A DNA stretch of 39,351 bases, from assembly GCA_021201185.1 (NCBI GenBank), contig JAJQFJ010000071.1, positions 1 to 39,351 of the forward strand, in the 5' to 3' direction. A program made the translations under genes and the position numbers. Under the pieces are notes generated by a model. It ran no database searches and was not told where the DNA came from. It worked only from the letters and a program-made list of their open reading frames with translations. Positions within the stretch are counted from its first letter, which is position 1. The number at the start of each line of letters is the position of its first letter. This stretch comes from Clostridiales bacterium (GTDB lineage: Bacteria > Bacillota > Clostridia > Oscillospirales > Oscillospiraceae). Shown piece after piece: positions 1 through 6,890 of the stretch.

Positions 1-60
1 GTCCTGTATGCCTGATTCTGTTTTTTCTCTACCCCAACTCTTGACAGAGAACCCATAAAA

Positions 61-103
61 AGAGCGTGTACCCATCCCCGAAAGTTGGGGCGATACACGC
101 TCT
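61..103 (-). terminator. Hairpin with U-tract on the minus strand
   Basis: A perfect 10-bp inverted repeat (AGAGCGTGTA / TACACGCTCT) encloses an inner CCCC/GGGG stem. On the minus strand it is followed by a T-run (complement of the A-run at 56-60), so it fits a leftward intrinsic terminator. No leftward gene is seen to its right, so it may serve an antisense transcript or act as a structured operator ahead of the toxin-antitoxin genes. Confidence 0.5.
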
Positions 104-144
104 GAATTTATGTATTGATACAGTGCTCAACATGGATTTTTGTA

Positions 145-173
145 TTGCAATTAGCCATACACGGTGCTATACT
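145..173 (+). promoter_or_regulatory. Promoter of the toxin-antitoxin operon
   Basis: The sequence has a -35 TTGCAA (145-150), a 17-nt spacer and a -10 TATACT (168-173) with a TG extension at 165-166. It lies 25 nt upstream of the antitoxin start, which has a purine-rich AAAGGTGG ribosome site at 182-189. Antitoxins of this type usually repress their own promoter, but I cannot define the operator. Confidence 0.7.
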
Positions 174-198
174 TGTCTTAGAAAGGTGGTATGTCTCT

Positions 199-495
199 AT
201 GTCAAACAAAACCGCAAACGTAACGGCTCGTGTTCAGCCGGAAATCAAACAACAGGCAGAAAGTGTCCTTGACCGCCTTGGAATCCCTGTTTCTGTTCTG
301 ATCGACTCCTTGTACCGCCAGATTATTATGACGAACAGTATTCCTTATTCCCTGAGTATCCCGGCCATTCCAACAGCAGACGCAATGTCCAAAGCTGATT
401 TTGATGCCATGATGGGGAAAGGGCTTGCCCAGGCGAAGGCCGGAGAGGGCCTTGAACTTGACGACGCATTTGCCAAAATCAATGCAAGTATTTGA
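199..495 (+). CDS. RelB/DinJ-family antitoxin
   Basis: A 98-residue protein with an N-terminal ribbon-helix-helix segment (residues 1-45, pattern VTARVQPEIKQQAESVLDRLG) typical of RelB/DinJ antitoxins. Its C-terminal tail (residues 60-98) is acidic and probably wraps the toxin. The family binds its cognate RelE/ParE toxin and autorepresses the operon. I chose the ATG at 199 because AAAGGTGG lies about 9 nt upstream; the longer reading from 115 has no ribosome site and overlaps the promoter. The stop overlaps the toxin region, so the two are translationally coupled. The pair sits close to an attachment site, which fits a role in stabilising a mobile element. Confidence 0.85.
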   Translation: MSNKTANVTARVQPEIKQQAESVLDRLGIPVSVLIDSLYRQIIMTNSIPYSLSIPAIPTADAMSKADFDAMMGKGLAQAKAGEGLELDDAFAKINASI

Positions 496-497
496 GT

Positions 498-830
498 ATG
501 GAATACAAGGTAAAACTAACCAACTATGCGATTGAGCAAATGCAGGAGACCGTATCTTATATTTCTAAGGTCTTGCAGTCTCCCGATATTGCCAGGGGCT
601 GGTCTGATAAGCTCATGAAGGAACTGTCCACTCTGAAAGCCCTGCCGTCACGCTATGTTCTTGTGGAAGATGAGCCGTGGCACACGGAGGGTATCCACAG
701 AATGGTCATCCAGAACTTTATCGCTTACTATTGGGTTGATGAATCTACCATGACCGTGTGGACCACCGCAGTTATTTATGGCAGACGTGATCAGTTATCA
801 GCCTTGCAGCGGATGCCCATAGACAAATAA
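498..830 (+). CDS. RelE/ParE-superfamily toxin
   Basis: A 110-residue protein with the short alpha/beta layout of the RelE/ParE fold: two N-terminal helices (residues 8-50), then strands carrying the pattern HRMVIQNFIAYYWVDE and a C-terminal VIYGRRD. The YGRRD end is characteristic of the family. Members either cleave ribosome-bound mRNA (RelE) or poison gyrase (ParE); the sequence alone does not decide which. The ATG at 498 is 2 nt after the antitoxin stop; a TTG at 492 would give two more residues. No further co-directional gene follows, so this is a two-gene module at the end of an integrated element. Confidence 0.82.
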   Translation: MEYKVKLTNYAIEQMQETVSYISKVLQSPDIARGWSDKLMKELSTLKALPSRYVLVEDEPWHTEGIHRMVIQNFIAYYWVDESTMTVWTTAVIYGRRDQLSALQRMPIDK

Positions 831-1076
831 TCAAATCACCATGCCAGCGCAGTCAGTATCCCCGAACGCTGAATGCCCTGCATATTTGACAATCTCTGAA
901 AGAGCTTTTGGGGATAAGGAAGAGATGATATGTCCTATCATGCAAGAGAACAATCTGGACAGCGCCGATACAATTTGGACTGCCAACCGGCCATCGTTTT
1001 TCACACAGGTGGCAATAGCTTGCTAATTGGATGCTCTGAAATGCCATAAAATTAGCTGTCACGAGGCAGTGTAAAG

Positions 1077-1093
1077 TGGCATTTGAAATGCCA
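1077..1093. repeat. Perfect 17-bp palindrome near the attachment site
   Basis: TGGCATTTGAAATGCCA is an 8-bp perfect inverted repeat around a single G. Its half-site TGAAATGCCA recurs as a direct copy at 1037-1046. It lies 66 nt from the tRNA-derived core. Integrase arm sites or excisionase sites commonly occupy such positions, but that role here is inference. Confidence 0.45.
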
Positions 1094-1158
1094 GAAAAGC
1101 CTGCAATTTCAACGATTTTTGGAATTTCTCAGCCCCTGCTGATGCGTATTGGGAGCTT

Positions 1159-1203
1159 CTCCTAAGGCGGGTGTCGGGGGTTCGAATCCCTTCTGGGACA
1201 CCA
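1159..1203 (+). other. Attachment-site remnant: 3' part of tRNA-Arg(CCT)
   Basis: This is the 3' portion of a tRNA. The 7-nt anticodon loop CTCCTAA (1159-1165, anticodon CCT = Arg) is followed by the 3' half of the anticodon stem GGCGG and a 5-nt variable loop. Next come a T-arm with loop TTCGAAT (1181-1187), acceptor strand CTGGGAC, discriminator A and CCA (1201-1203). The sequence 5' of the loop (AGCTT) cannot pair with GGCGG, and no D-arm or 5' acceptor strand is present, so it is not a working tRNA. Integrases that use tRNA 3' ends leave exactly this duplicate, with homology starting at the anticodon loop. The intact gene and the element would lie to the left of the window. Confidence 0.8.
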
Positions 1204-1209
1204 GCCAAT

Positions 1210-1269
1210 AAGCGGAAGCTGCTAAAATCGTGTTAGCTGACACGAAAACAGCTTCCGCTTTTCTATTTT
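1210..1269 (+). terminator. Intrinsic terminator following the tRNA fragment
   Basis: A perfect 12-bp stem, AAGCGGAAGCTG (1210-1221) with CAGCTTCCGCTT (1249-1260), encloses an inner CGTGT/ACACG hairpin and is followed by TTCTATTTT. Its position just after CCA suggests that it is the original terminator of the disrupted tRNA-Arg gene. Confidence 0.75.
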
Positions 1270-1577
1270 CCCATCAAGTTGTTCTACCCGATTTTCAGCT
1301 AAGAATTTCTGAAAATCTTAGCTGGCCAGCTAATGAAAAAGGGTCTCCAGCTAAGAACCCCGAAATGCTCCCTTCCGAGCCGATTTCCGGCTAAGAAAGG
1401 TGTCCGTTGAAAAAACGCTCTGAACCATAGTAAATCAGCCCTGCACTATCTTTCTAAGAAAGTCCACAAGCTTCAGTGAGTCTCCTTTGGCTAAGACCGG
1501 TTAGCTGAAAATATCCTCCATCTAAGGAAATCTCTGTTTTGCTAACAGAGCAGAATCCGGTCTTAGCCAGCTTACAT

Positions 1578-1626
1578 AGCCCGTTTGTTTTCTCTCTTAT
1601 AAGAGTGGAACGAACGGGCTTTTTTC
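1578..1626 (+). terminator. Rightward intrinsic terminator
   Basis: The stem AGCCCGTT (1578-1585) / AACGGGCT (1613-1620) is followed by six T. The U-tract is on the plus strand although the adjacent TetR gene runs on the minus strand, so it ends an unidentified rightward transcript across the GCTAA cluster or is orphaned. Confidence 0.6.
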
Positions 1627-1647
1627 ATGCTCAAGAGCAAATGGAGG

Positions 1648-2181
1648 TCACAATTTACTTTTCAGCAGCCCCAGCACGTCAGCGATTTTCTCTACTGGCT
1701 CCGGGTTTTCGCTGTTCAACCAGTCATAGAGGACGGAAAAGGTGCCCTGGAAAACGAACTGGCGGATGTACTTCACCTCTGTCTCCGAGTAGCTGCTCTC
1801 ATCGAGCATATTCTGAAAAATAATGCCAATGCTGGGGATGGCAAACAGATGTGCCGTAAACTCCTGTGTGGGGGCAGAGCGGACAAGAAGGCAGAACAGC
1901 TCCCTCTGGTCGTACAAATGCTGCAAGACCAGCAGCAGGGCGTTGTCGCTTTGGGTGATGACCTGCTTTAACTCCTCGTCCAGCTGACGGAGAAAATCTG
2001 ATTCGATCTCGCTCAGCAGCTCCTCCTGGCTCCCGTAGTATTTATAAAACGTAGTGCGGTTGATCTCCGACACCTTACAGAGCTCATAGACCGTGATTTG
2101 GCTCAGCGGCTTTTCCCGGAGCAGCTTGAGCAGCCCTGTTTTCAGCATGGTCTTGCTGATGCGTACCCTCTGGTTTTCCAT
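1648..2181 (-). CDS. TetR/AcrR-family transcriptional regulator
   Basis: A 177-residue TetR-type repressor. The N-terminal helix-turn-helix (residues 8-55) carries the family pattern SQITVYELCKVSEINRTTFYKYYGS; residues 60-177 form an all-helical ligand domain without an obvious metal or drug signature. A GAGGTG ribosome site sits about 10 nt upstream of the ATG. It is divergent from the HXXEE/flavodoxin operon at 2357, the usual arrangement for a local repressor. A dyad at 2263-2283 overlaps the -35 of that operon. The inducer is unknown. Confidence 0.85.
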   Translation of the reverse strand: MENQRVRISKTMLKTGLLKLLREKPLSQITVYELCKVSEINRTTFYKYYGSQEELLSEIESDFLRQLDEELKQVITQSDNALLLVLQHLYDQRELFCLLVRSAPTQEFTAHLFAIPSIGIIFQNMLDESSYSETEVKYIRQFVFQGTFSVLYDWLNSENPEPVEKIADVLGLLKSKL

Positions 2182-2262
2182 TTGTTTGCTTCACCTCGAC
2201 AAATTTTTGATAATTGTTGATTCTAACACAAATAAGCGGACCGGCGTCGACCACAGAACATT

Positions 2263-2309
2263 TTAACAATAACAGTTTGTTGACTTTGAACGTCTGCGTC
2301 TATTATAAT
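2263..2309 (+). promoter_or_regulatory. Promoter and candidate TetR operator for the HXXEE operon
   Basis: The promoter is TTGACT (2280-2285), 18-nt spacer, TATAAT (2304-2309). An imperfect dyad TTAACAA-N7-TTGTTGA (2263-2283) overlaps the -35, a good position for repression. The ribosome site AGGAGG (2343-2348) precedes the ATG at 2357. Assigning the dyad to the divergent TetR protein is inference. Confidence 0.7.
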
Positions 2310-2356
2310 GACATCACGGAGATTTGTCAACTTTTGCGCTATAGGAGGTTTATCAA

Positions 2357-3046
2357 ATGAAGTTTTGGAGACGAAACTGGTATTACATCGGCGGCGTTCT
2401 ATTTGTGTTGCTGGCCTTTGTCATGGGGCTGTGGGGCTGCTACCACCTGGACAGGCTCCGGGTCATCCTGATTTTCAGCTGGATGGGGATGCTGATGCAT
2501 CAGTTTGAGGAATACGCTTTTCCCGGCGGCTTCCCCCTGATTTCCAACATGGCAGGACTTGGGGAGACGGAACACCCGGAGCGCTACCCGCTGAACGCAA
2601 GGCAGAGCTTTCTGAGCAACGTCATCTTCTGCTACCTGAGCTATATCATCCCCATCTGCTTTCCCAATCTGGTCTGGATGGGGGCAAGTCAGGTGCTGGC
2701 GGGCGTGTGGCAGCTACCGGGACACGGTATCGCCATGAACCTGCGGCTGAAAAGCAAGTACAACCCCGGTCTGGCCTCTACGGCGATCTTGCAGACGCCG
2801 GTGGCGATTTACTACATCTGGTACGTCTGCACTTATATGCCGGAGCAGGCGGGGCAGCTCTGGTGGGGCATCCCCGGCTCCATCCTCATGCTGCTGCTCA
2901 CCTTTATCGTCCCCATCCTGGTGATGAAGGACAAAAATTCTCCCTATCCCTTTGAGGACCGGGAGCTGTACGGTTACAACAGAGAACACGTTGCGGCGCT
3001 GTGGGAAGAGCGGAAAGCCGCAAAAGCTGCAAAGGAGGGCAAATAA
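2357..3046 (+). CDS. HXXEE-domain membrane protein (copy 1)
   Basis: A 229-residue polytopic membrane protein with about six hydrophobic segments. The family motif H-x-x-E-E appears as HQFEEYAFPGG (about residues 48-58), just after the second hydrophobic segment. The HXXEE family is of unknown function; its conserved His and Glu look like metal ligands or a catalytic site at the membrane face, but that is speculation. The C-terminus (residues 195-229) is charged and cytosolic-like. It is the first gene after the TetR-flanked promoter, has a strong AGGAGG, and is closely related to the third gene at 3769, while the middle gene is divergent. Confidence 0.8.
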   Translation: MKFWRRNWYYIGGVLFVLLAFVMGLWGCYHLDRLRVILIFSWMGMLMHQFEEYAFPGGFPLISNMAGLGETEHPERYPLNARQSFLSNVIFCYLSYIIPICFPNLVWMGASQVLAGVWQLPGHGIAMNLRLKSKYNPGLASTAILQTPVAIYYIWYVCTYMPEQAGQLWWGIPGSILMLLLTFIVPILVMKDKNSPYPFEDRELYGYNREHVAALWEERKAAKAAKEGK

Positions 3047-3048
3047 CA

Positions 3049-3753
3049 ATGGTAAAGAAACTGGACAAATGGTGTGACATCAACTGGATCATCTTTATTT
3101 GCGTGACGGGGGTTGTCACCGGCGTGCTCGCCGCCATCTTCTGGGACGAGATGCCTCTGGGTGCACAGGGCGCGGTGTTTGTGGCAATGATTATGCCCTT
3201 CCATGTGCTGGAGGAGTGGAAGTTCCCCGGCGGCCTCCACATCTTCTACAACGTTCTGCTGGGGCCGAAGGAGAAGGAAAAGCAGCAGATTGACCGGTTC
3301 CCAATGAGCCGCCTGACGGATATGATCACCAACGTGGGGTTGCAGTGGATTCCGCTGGTCTATCTGGTTCTCAGCCTCTTCACCGGCCTCTCCAACGCTA
3401 CCGCCCTGTGCATGATGCTGCTCTGCTTCATCGAGGTGCTGGCCCACACCGGCGGAGGCACCCTCACCTACTTCTGGCTGAGAAAGGACGGCAAGAAAAC
3501 CATCTATCACCCCGGCTTCGCCACCTCCTGGATGATGTTCCTGCCCGCAGGGGTCTATATCGTGGCGCATCTGGAAAACGTCACCGGCAGCGACTGGCTC
3601 TGGGCCATCATCCTGTTCATCATTATGATGCTGATCTGCATCGTCCTGACGGAGACGCCGCTGAAAAAGTGGGTGTACAAGCAGGAGAAGGGTGCGTTCG
3701 CCTTTGCCGACGCCAAGTATTATGAGAAGTACCCCTCCTTCTGGAAGAAGTGA
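3049..3753 (+). CDS. HXXEE-domain membrane protein (copy 2, divergent)
   Basis: A 234-residue membrane protein with the motif HVLEEWKFPGG (about residues 52-62). The start at 3049 is supported by GGAGGG 9 nt upstream and lies 2 nt after the previous stop; a longer reading from 3001 would overlap copy 1. Conserved points shared with the flanking copies include the FPGG after HxxEE, a YHPGFATS stretch matching YNPGLAST, and a basic C-terminal tail. Sequence is otherwise well diverged, so the A-B-A' order suggests an ancient pair plus a later copy, perhaps forming a hetero-oligomer. Confidence 0.8.
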   Translation: MVKKLDKWCDINWIIFICVTGVVTGVLAAIFWDEMPLGAQGAVFVAMIMPFHVLEEWKFPGGLHIFYNVLLGPKEKEKQQIDRFPMSRLTDMITNVGLQWIPLVYLVLSLFTGLSNATALCMMLLCFIEVLAHTGGGTLTYFWLRKDGKKTIYHPGFATSWMMFLPAGVYIVAHLENVTGSDWLWAIILFIIMMLICIVLTETPLKKWVYKQEKGAFAFADAKYYEKYPSFWKK

Positions 3754-3768
3754 TACGAGGCAGACAGT

Positions 3769-4461
3769 ATGAAATTTTGGAGACGATACTGGTACTGGAT
3801 CGGCGGCGTTTTGTTCGTGTTGCTGGCCTTCCTGATGGGGCTGTGGGGCTGCGACCACCTGCCGAAGATTCAGGTGATTCTGATTTTTAGCTGGATGGCT
3901 ATGTTGGTTCATCAGGTGGAGGAATACGGCTTCCCCGGCGGGATGCCGTCCATCACCAACATGGCCGCCTTCCGGGAGAAGGAAGCGCCGGAGCGGTATC
4001 CCTTTAATGCCCAGCAGTGTTTTATCTGCAACGTATTCCTGTGCTACGCCTTTTACATTCTGGCGATCTGCTTCCCCAATGTGATTTGGCTGGGAGCCTC
4101 TCAGGTGCTGTGCGTGCTGGTGCAGCTGGCAGCCCATGGTCTGCTGATCAACTTCTCGTTGAAGGATTTTTACAACCCCGGCTTGGGCTCCACTGTGTTT
4201 TTACAGCTGCCTGTCGCGATCTATTATATCTGGTATGTCTGTACCACCATGCCGGAACAGGCGTGGCAGCTCTGGATTGGTATCCCCGGTGCGATCATCG
4301 CAATGCTCATTTGCTTCATCGCACCCGTGCTGCTGATGCGGAACCGGAAGAATCCCTATCCCTTCGCCGAGGAGGAGATGTACGGCTATCATAAGGAAAG
4401 GGTGCTGGAAATCTGGAAGGACAGCAAGCCCTCTATCCTGCAAAGAGTTGGCCTGAAATAG
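3769..4461 (+). CDS. HXXEE-domain membrane protein (copy 3, close paralogue of copy 1)
   Basis: A 230-residue membrane protein whose first 30 residues are nearly identical to those of copy 1 (both begin MKFWRR and share GGVLFVLLAF). The motif is HQVEEYGFPGG (about residues 48-58). The same YNPGLxST and PVAIYYIWYVC segments follow, so it arose by duplication of copy 1. It starts 15 nt after the copy 2 stop and is followed 21 nt later by the flavodoxin-ferredoxin gene, consistent with one transcript from 2304. Function unknown. Confidence 0.8.
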   Translation: MKFWRRYWYWIGGVLFVLLAFLMGLWGCDHLPKIQVILIFSWMAMLVHQVEEYGFPGGMPSITNMAAFREKEAPERYPFNAQQCFICNVFLCYAFYILAICFPNVIWLGASQVLCVLVQLAAHGLLINFSLKDFYNPGLGSTVFLQLPVAIYYIWYVCTTMPEQAWQLWIGIPGAIIAMLICFIAPVLLMRNRKNPYPFAEEEMYGYHKERVLEIWKDSKPSILQRVGLK

Positions 4462-4482
4462 GAACACAACTGGAGGTGTCAA

Positions 4483-5301
4483 ATGGCCGAAAAGACCGTC
4501 ATCTATTACTACTCCGGCTCCGGGAACAGCCTCTCTGTGGCAAAGCACATTGGCGAGAAGCTGGGAAATACAACGCTGTTGTCCGTCTACACTCTGCGGG
4601 ACGACCCGGAGGTCCCGTCAGAGTATGCGAGAATCGGAATTGTGACCGCCACCTGGTTCGTCCGCCCACCGAGGGTGGTGAAGGAGGTCTGCGAAAAGCT
4701 CCGTTGCTCCAGACAGCAGAAGATTTTCATCCTCGCTACCTGCGGCGGCTATGACGGTTATGTCTGCATTGACCTGAAGGCCATTTTGCAGCCGAAAACA
4801 GACTTTGCTGTTCAAACCTTCATGCTTCCGATGCCGCCCAACCACATTGTGGGCTTCTCTCCCATGCCGGACTGGATCAACCGCATCTACTTAAACCATG
4901 AGGCGAAAGCCACGGTTAAAATTGCGGGAAAAATCCAATCGGACGCCCCCACCAGGAACCGCAAGGGCATGAACCGTAAGCTTCTCGCAGGTGCTTCCAA
5001 AACCTTCAACGGCTGGCTGGGCGTAGACCGGGACAGCGTGGAGGGCGGCTTCTACACCACCGATGCCTGCACCCAATGCGGCGTCTGTGAGAAGCTCTGC
5101 AAAAACGGGAACATCCATCTGACCGGGGATGGCCCGGTCTGGGGCCATGACTGCCAGCAGTGTATGGCCTGTATCATGTGGTGTCCGAACCGGGCCATTC
5201 GTCACCCCAATGTGCCGGAAAAGCGCAGGCGCTACCAAAATCCGAACGTTACCTTGAAGGATATGATGCAGTCAGAATTTCATGAGGGGGAATCATCATG
5301 A
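4483..5301 (+). CDS. EFR1-type flavodoxin/2x[4Fe-4S] ferredoxin protein
   Basis: A 272-residue electron-transfer protein. The N-terminal flavodoxin-like domain (residues 1-170) has the phosphate-binding loop YYSGSGNSLSVAK for FMN. The C-terminal ferredoxin domain carries two [4Fe-4S] motifs, CTQCGVCEKLC (about residue 204) and CQQCMACIMWC (about residue 226), each followed by the usual downstream Cys spacing. Such fusions are common in gut Clostridia and pass electrons between flavin and iron-sulfur partners; the partner here is unknown. A GGAGG lies about 8 nt upstream. Its stop overlaps the next ATG (ATGA), so it is coupled to the dehydrogenase, and the two may form a redox pair. Confidence 0.88.
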   Translation: MAEKTVIYYYSGSGNSLSVAKHIGEKLGNTTLLSVYTLRDDPEVPSEYARIGIVTATWFVRPPRVVKEVCEKLRCSRQQKIFILATCGGYDGYVCIDLKAILQPKTDFAVQTFMLPMPPNHIVGFSPMPDWINRIYLNHEAKATVKIAGKIQSDAPTRNRKGMNRKLLAGASKTFNGWLGVDRDSVEGGFYTTDACTQCGVCEKLCKNGNIHLTGDGPVWGHDCQQCMACIMWCPNRAIRHPNVPEKRRRYQNPNVTLKDMMQSEFHEGESS

Positions 5302-6215
5302 GTTGGACATTAGAGAGCATACCGGACCTTTCCGGCAAAGTGATGATCGTGACCGGTGCAAACAGCGGTCTGGGATTTGAAACAACAAAGGAGCTTTCTC
5401 GCAAAGGCGCAAAGGTCGTGATGGCCTGCCGAAATCCGCAAAAAGCGGAGGCAGCCATGCAAAAGATTCGGGACGATGTTCCGGGTGCGGATCTGGATAC
5501 CATGCTTTTAGACCTTGCCAGCCAAAAAAGCGTTGCAGATTTCGCAGCCCAGTTCACGCAGAAATACGACAGGCTGGATGTTCTCGTCAACAATGCAGGC
5601 ATTATGGCGGCGCCATATTCTGAAACCGTTGACGGGTTTGAAAATCACTTTGCGACCAACTACCTCGGCCACTTTGCGCTGACAGCAAGATTGTTTGACC
5701 TGCTGGAGGCGACGCCTGGCGCAAGGGTTGTCAGTGTCAGCAGCCTTGCCTACTTCTTTGGAAATAAGATTAATTTTGATAATCTGTATTATAAGAATAA
5801 AAAGGGCTTTGGCAGGTGGCGGGCGTATGGCCGTTCCAAAATGGAAATGCTGCTGTTCGCGTATGAGCTGCAGCGGCGGCTCACGCGCGCAGGCAAGTCC
5901 ACGATTTCGCTTGCTGCGCACCCGGGAATCGCGCAGACAAATATCATGCCGGCCCAGGCGAATAACGAATTCACAAAGAAGTTCTTAACGCTGGTGGCCA
6001 GTTTTTTGAAGCCGACCATCTATGGCGCAATGCCCCTGATTCGTGCGGCTACCGATACAGCAGTCGTGGGAGGCGAATACTTCGGGCCGTCAAAGGACAG
6101 GATGCCGGATGTCGTCAAGTCAAATAAAGCGTCTCACAATTTGGATACCGCAAAAAAGCTGTGGGAGGCCTCCGAAGCATTAACTGGGCTTCATTATTTG
6201 GATGAGTCATTGTAA
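5298..6215 (+). CDS. Short-chain dehydrogenase/reductase (retinol dehydrogenase/WWOX-like)
   Basis: A 305-residue SDR. The NAD(P) site is TGANSGLGFE (about residues 19-28) and MACRNPQKA suggests NADP preference. NNAG occurs at about residue 98. The catalytic set is Ser in VVSVSSLAY (about residue 146) and Tyr-x-x-x-Lys as YGRSK (about residues 176-180). Length and the insert between Ser and Tyr match the eukaryote-like retinol dehydrogenase/WWOX branch. The substrate is unknown. It is the last gene of the TetR-flanked operon, overlapping the previous stop by 4 nt. Confidence 0.88.
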   Translation: MSWTLESIPDLSGKVMIVTGANSGLGFETTKELSRKGAKVVMACRNPQKAEAAMQKIRDDVPGADLDTMLLDLASQKSVADFAAQFTQKYDRLDVLVNNAGIMAAPYSETVDGFENHFATNYLGHFALTARLFDLLEATPGARVVSVSSLAYFFGNKINFDNLYYKNKKGFGRWRAYGRSKMEMLLFAYELQRRLTRAGKSTISLAAHPGIAQTNIMPAQANNEFTKKFLTLVASFLKPTIYGAMPLIRAATDTAVVGGEYFGPSKDRMPDVVKSNKASHNLDTAKKLWEASEALTGLHYLDESL

Positions 6216-6261
6216 TATTGAAGCGGCAGAAGAATTTCTGTGCAGGGCGTACTCATAACCG

Positions 6262-6750
6262 TTACAGGCCGCCCTCCTGTGACTCCGGTAAGGTTTGCGG
6301 ACGCGCTTCCGGCTGGAAGTCTTTCAGCAGAGCGTTTAGTTCGTCCAGCAGCGTTCCCAGTGTCACCTGCTCCATACTGCCCTTCATGGCGGTCACAGCA
6401 TCCAGCATATGCGGGTACAGAAGCTGATAGATATTTTTCCATACAGGGCAGGTGCTGTCCGTTTCGTGGAGTTTGAAAATCTCCTCCACATCATTGGTCT
6501 CCACCGCCTGGTACACATCCCACAGGGTAATGTCTTTTGGCTCCTTGGCGAGATGGACGCCGCCGTTTTTTCCGGCAGATGCCGTCAGCAGGCCATCCCT
6601 GGACAGGTCAAGAAAAAGATTCCTGATTGTGACGGCGTTGGAGCCAGTGCTTTCCGCAACAAGGGTGCTTGTCACCCGGCGTTTCGGAGATAGAACCGCA
6701 ACATAAAGCAGAGCGTGAACCGCGGTTGGGAATTTTTTGCTGACGCGCAT
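6262..6750 (-). CDS. Rrf2-family transcriptional regulator
   Basis: A 162-residue winged-helix regulator. The N-terminus MRVSKKFPTAVHALLYVAVL and the HTH around SNAVTIRNLFLDLSRDGLL (about residues 36-54) with wing SAGKNGGVHLAK are typical of Rrf2 proteins. The three-Cys cluster of iron-sulfur members (IscR, NsrR) is absent; only one Cys is seen (in STCPVWKN, about residue 101), so it resembles the YwnA-like subgroup that may sense redox by thiol chemistry or lack a cofactor. It is divergent from the nitroreductase/sirtuin cluster and a perfect dyad lies at that promoter. Confidence 0.85.
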   Translation of the reverse strand: MRVSKKFPTAVHALLYVAVLSPKRRVTSTLVAESTGSNAVTIRNLFLDLSRDGLLTASAGKNGGVHLAKEPKDITLWDVYQAVETNDVEEIFKLHETDSTCPVWKNIYQLLYPHMLDAVTAMKGSMEQVTLGTLLDELNALLKDFQPEARPQTLPESQEGGL

Positions 6751-6788
6751 ACGACCACCTTTTTCCTCTCTATCTAAGTGTTAACAAA

Positions 6789-6817
6789 AGTATAACAGAT
6801 TTTTTCCTACAAATCAA
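6789..6817 (-). promoter_or_regulatory. Promoter of the Rrf2 gene
   Basis: On the minus strand: TTGATT (complement of 6812-6817), 17-nt spacer, TATACT (complement of 6789-6794). It stands back to back with the rightward promoter at 6827, with only 9 nt between their -35 elements. An 8-bp palindrome TGTTAACA lies near 6779-6786, between -10 and start. Confidence 0.6.
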
Positions 6818-6826
6818 TTGTAACAC

Positions 6827-6875
6827 TTGACATTACGGTTTCGATACACTATAATGTAATCACTCGGATTACATT
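6827..6875 (+). promoter_or_regulatory. Promoter with perfect 9-bp dyad operator (nitroreductase/sirtuin cluster)
   Basis: Consensus TTGACA (6827-6832), 17-nt spacer, consensus TATAAT (6850-6855). Overlapping the -10 and covering the start site is AATGTAATC-N5-GATTACATT (6853-6875), a perfect 9-bp inverted repeat. A near-consensus promoter under a strong dyad is what an Rrf2-repressed operon should look like. AAGGAGG precedes the ATG at 6891. Confidence 0.8.
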
Positions 6876-6890
6876 AAGGAGGCATTTTCT

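Larger units (their letters stand above)
1022..1567. repeat. Cluster of GCTAA/TTAGC motifs in gene-free DNA
   Basis: The stretch 831-1647 has no convincing gene. Reading by eye, GCTAA or its complement TTAGC starts at 1022, 1052, 1221, 1233, 1298, 1318, 1329, 1350, 1390, 1490, 1501, 1541 and 1563. Many share the longer form (C)(A/G)GCTAAGAA. About one such 5-mer would be expected by chance on both strands of 546 bp. Spacing is irregular and both orientations occur, so it is neither a CRISPR nor a tandem array. Confidence 0.55.

Noticed and set aside
841..1062. Small readings on both strands between the toxin gene and the tRNA fragment
   Set aside because: No ribosome site, no family resemblance, and overlap with repeat-rich attachment DNA.
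1159..1203. A functional tRNA gene
   Set aside because: Only the anticodon loop and 3' side are present; the 5' acceptor strand, D-arm and 5' anticodon stem are missing.
2974..4137. 387-codon minus-strand reading opposite the HXXEE genes
   Set aside because: His/Gln/Glu-rich composition typical of reverse complements of membrane genes; no ribosome site.
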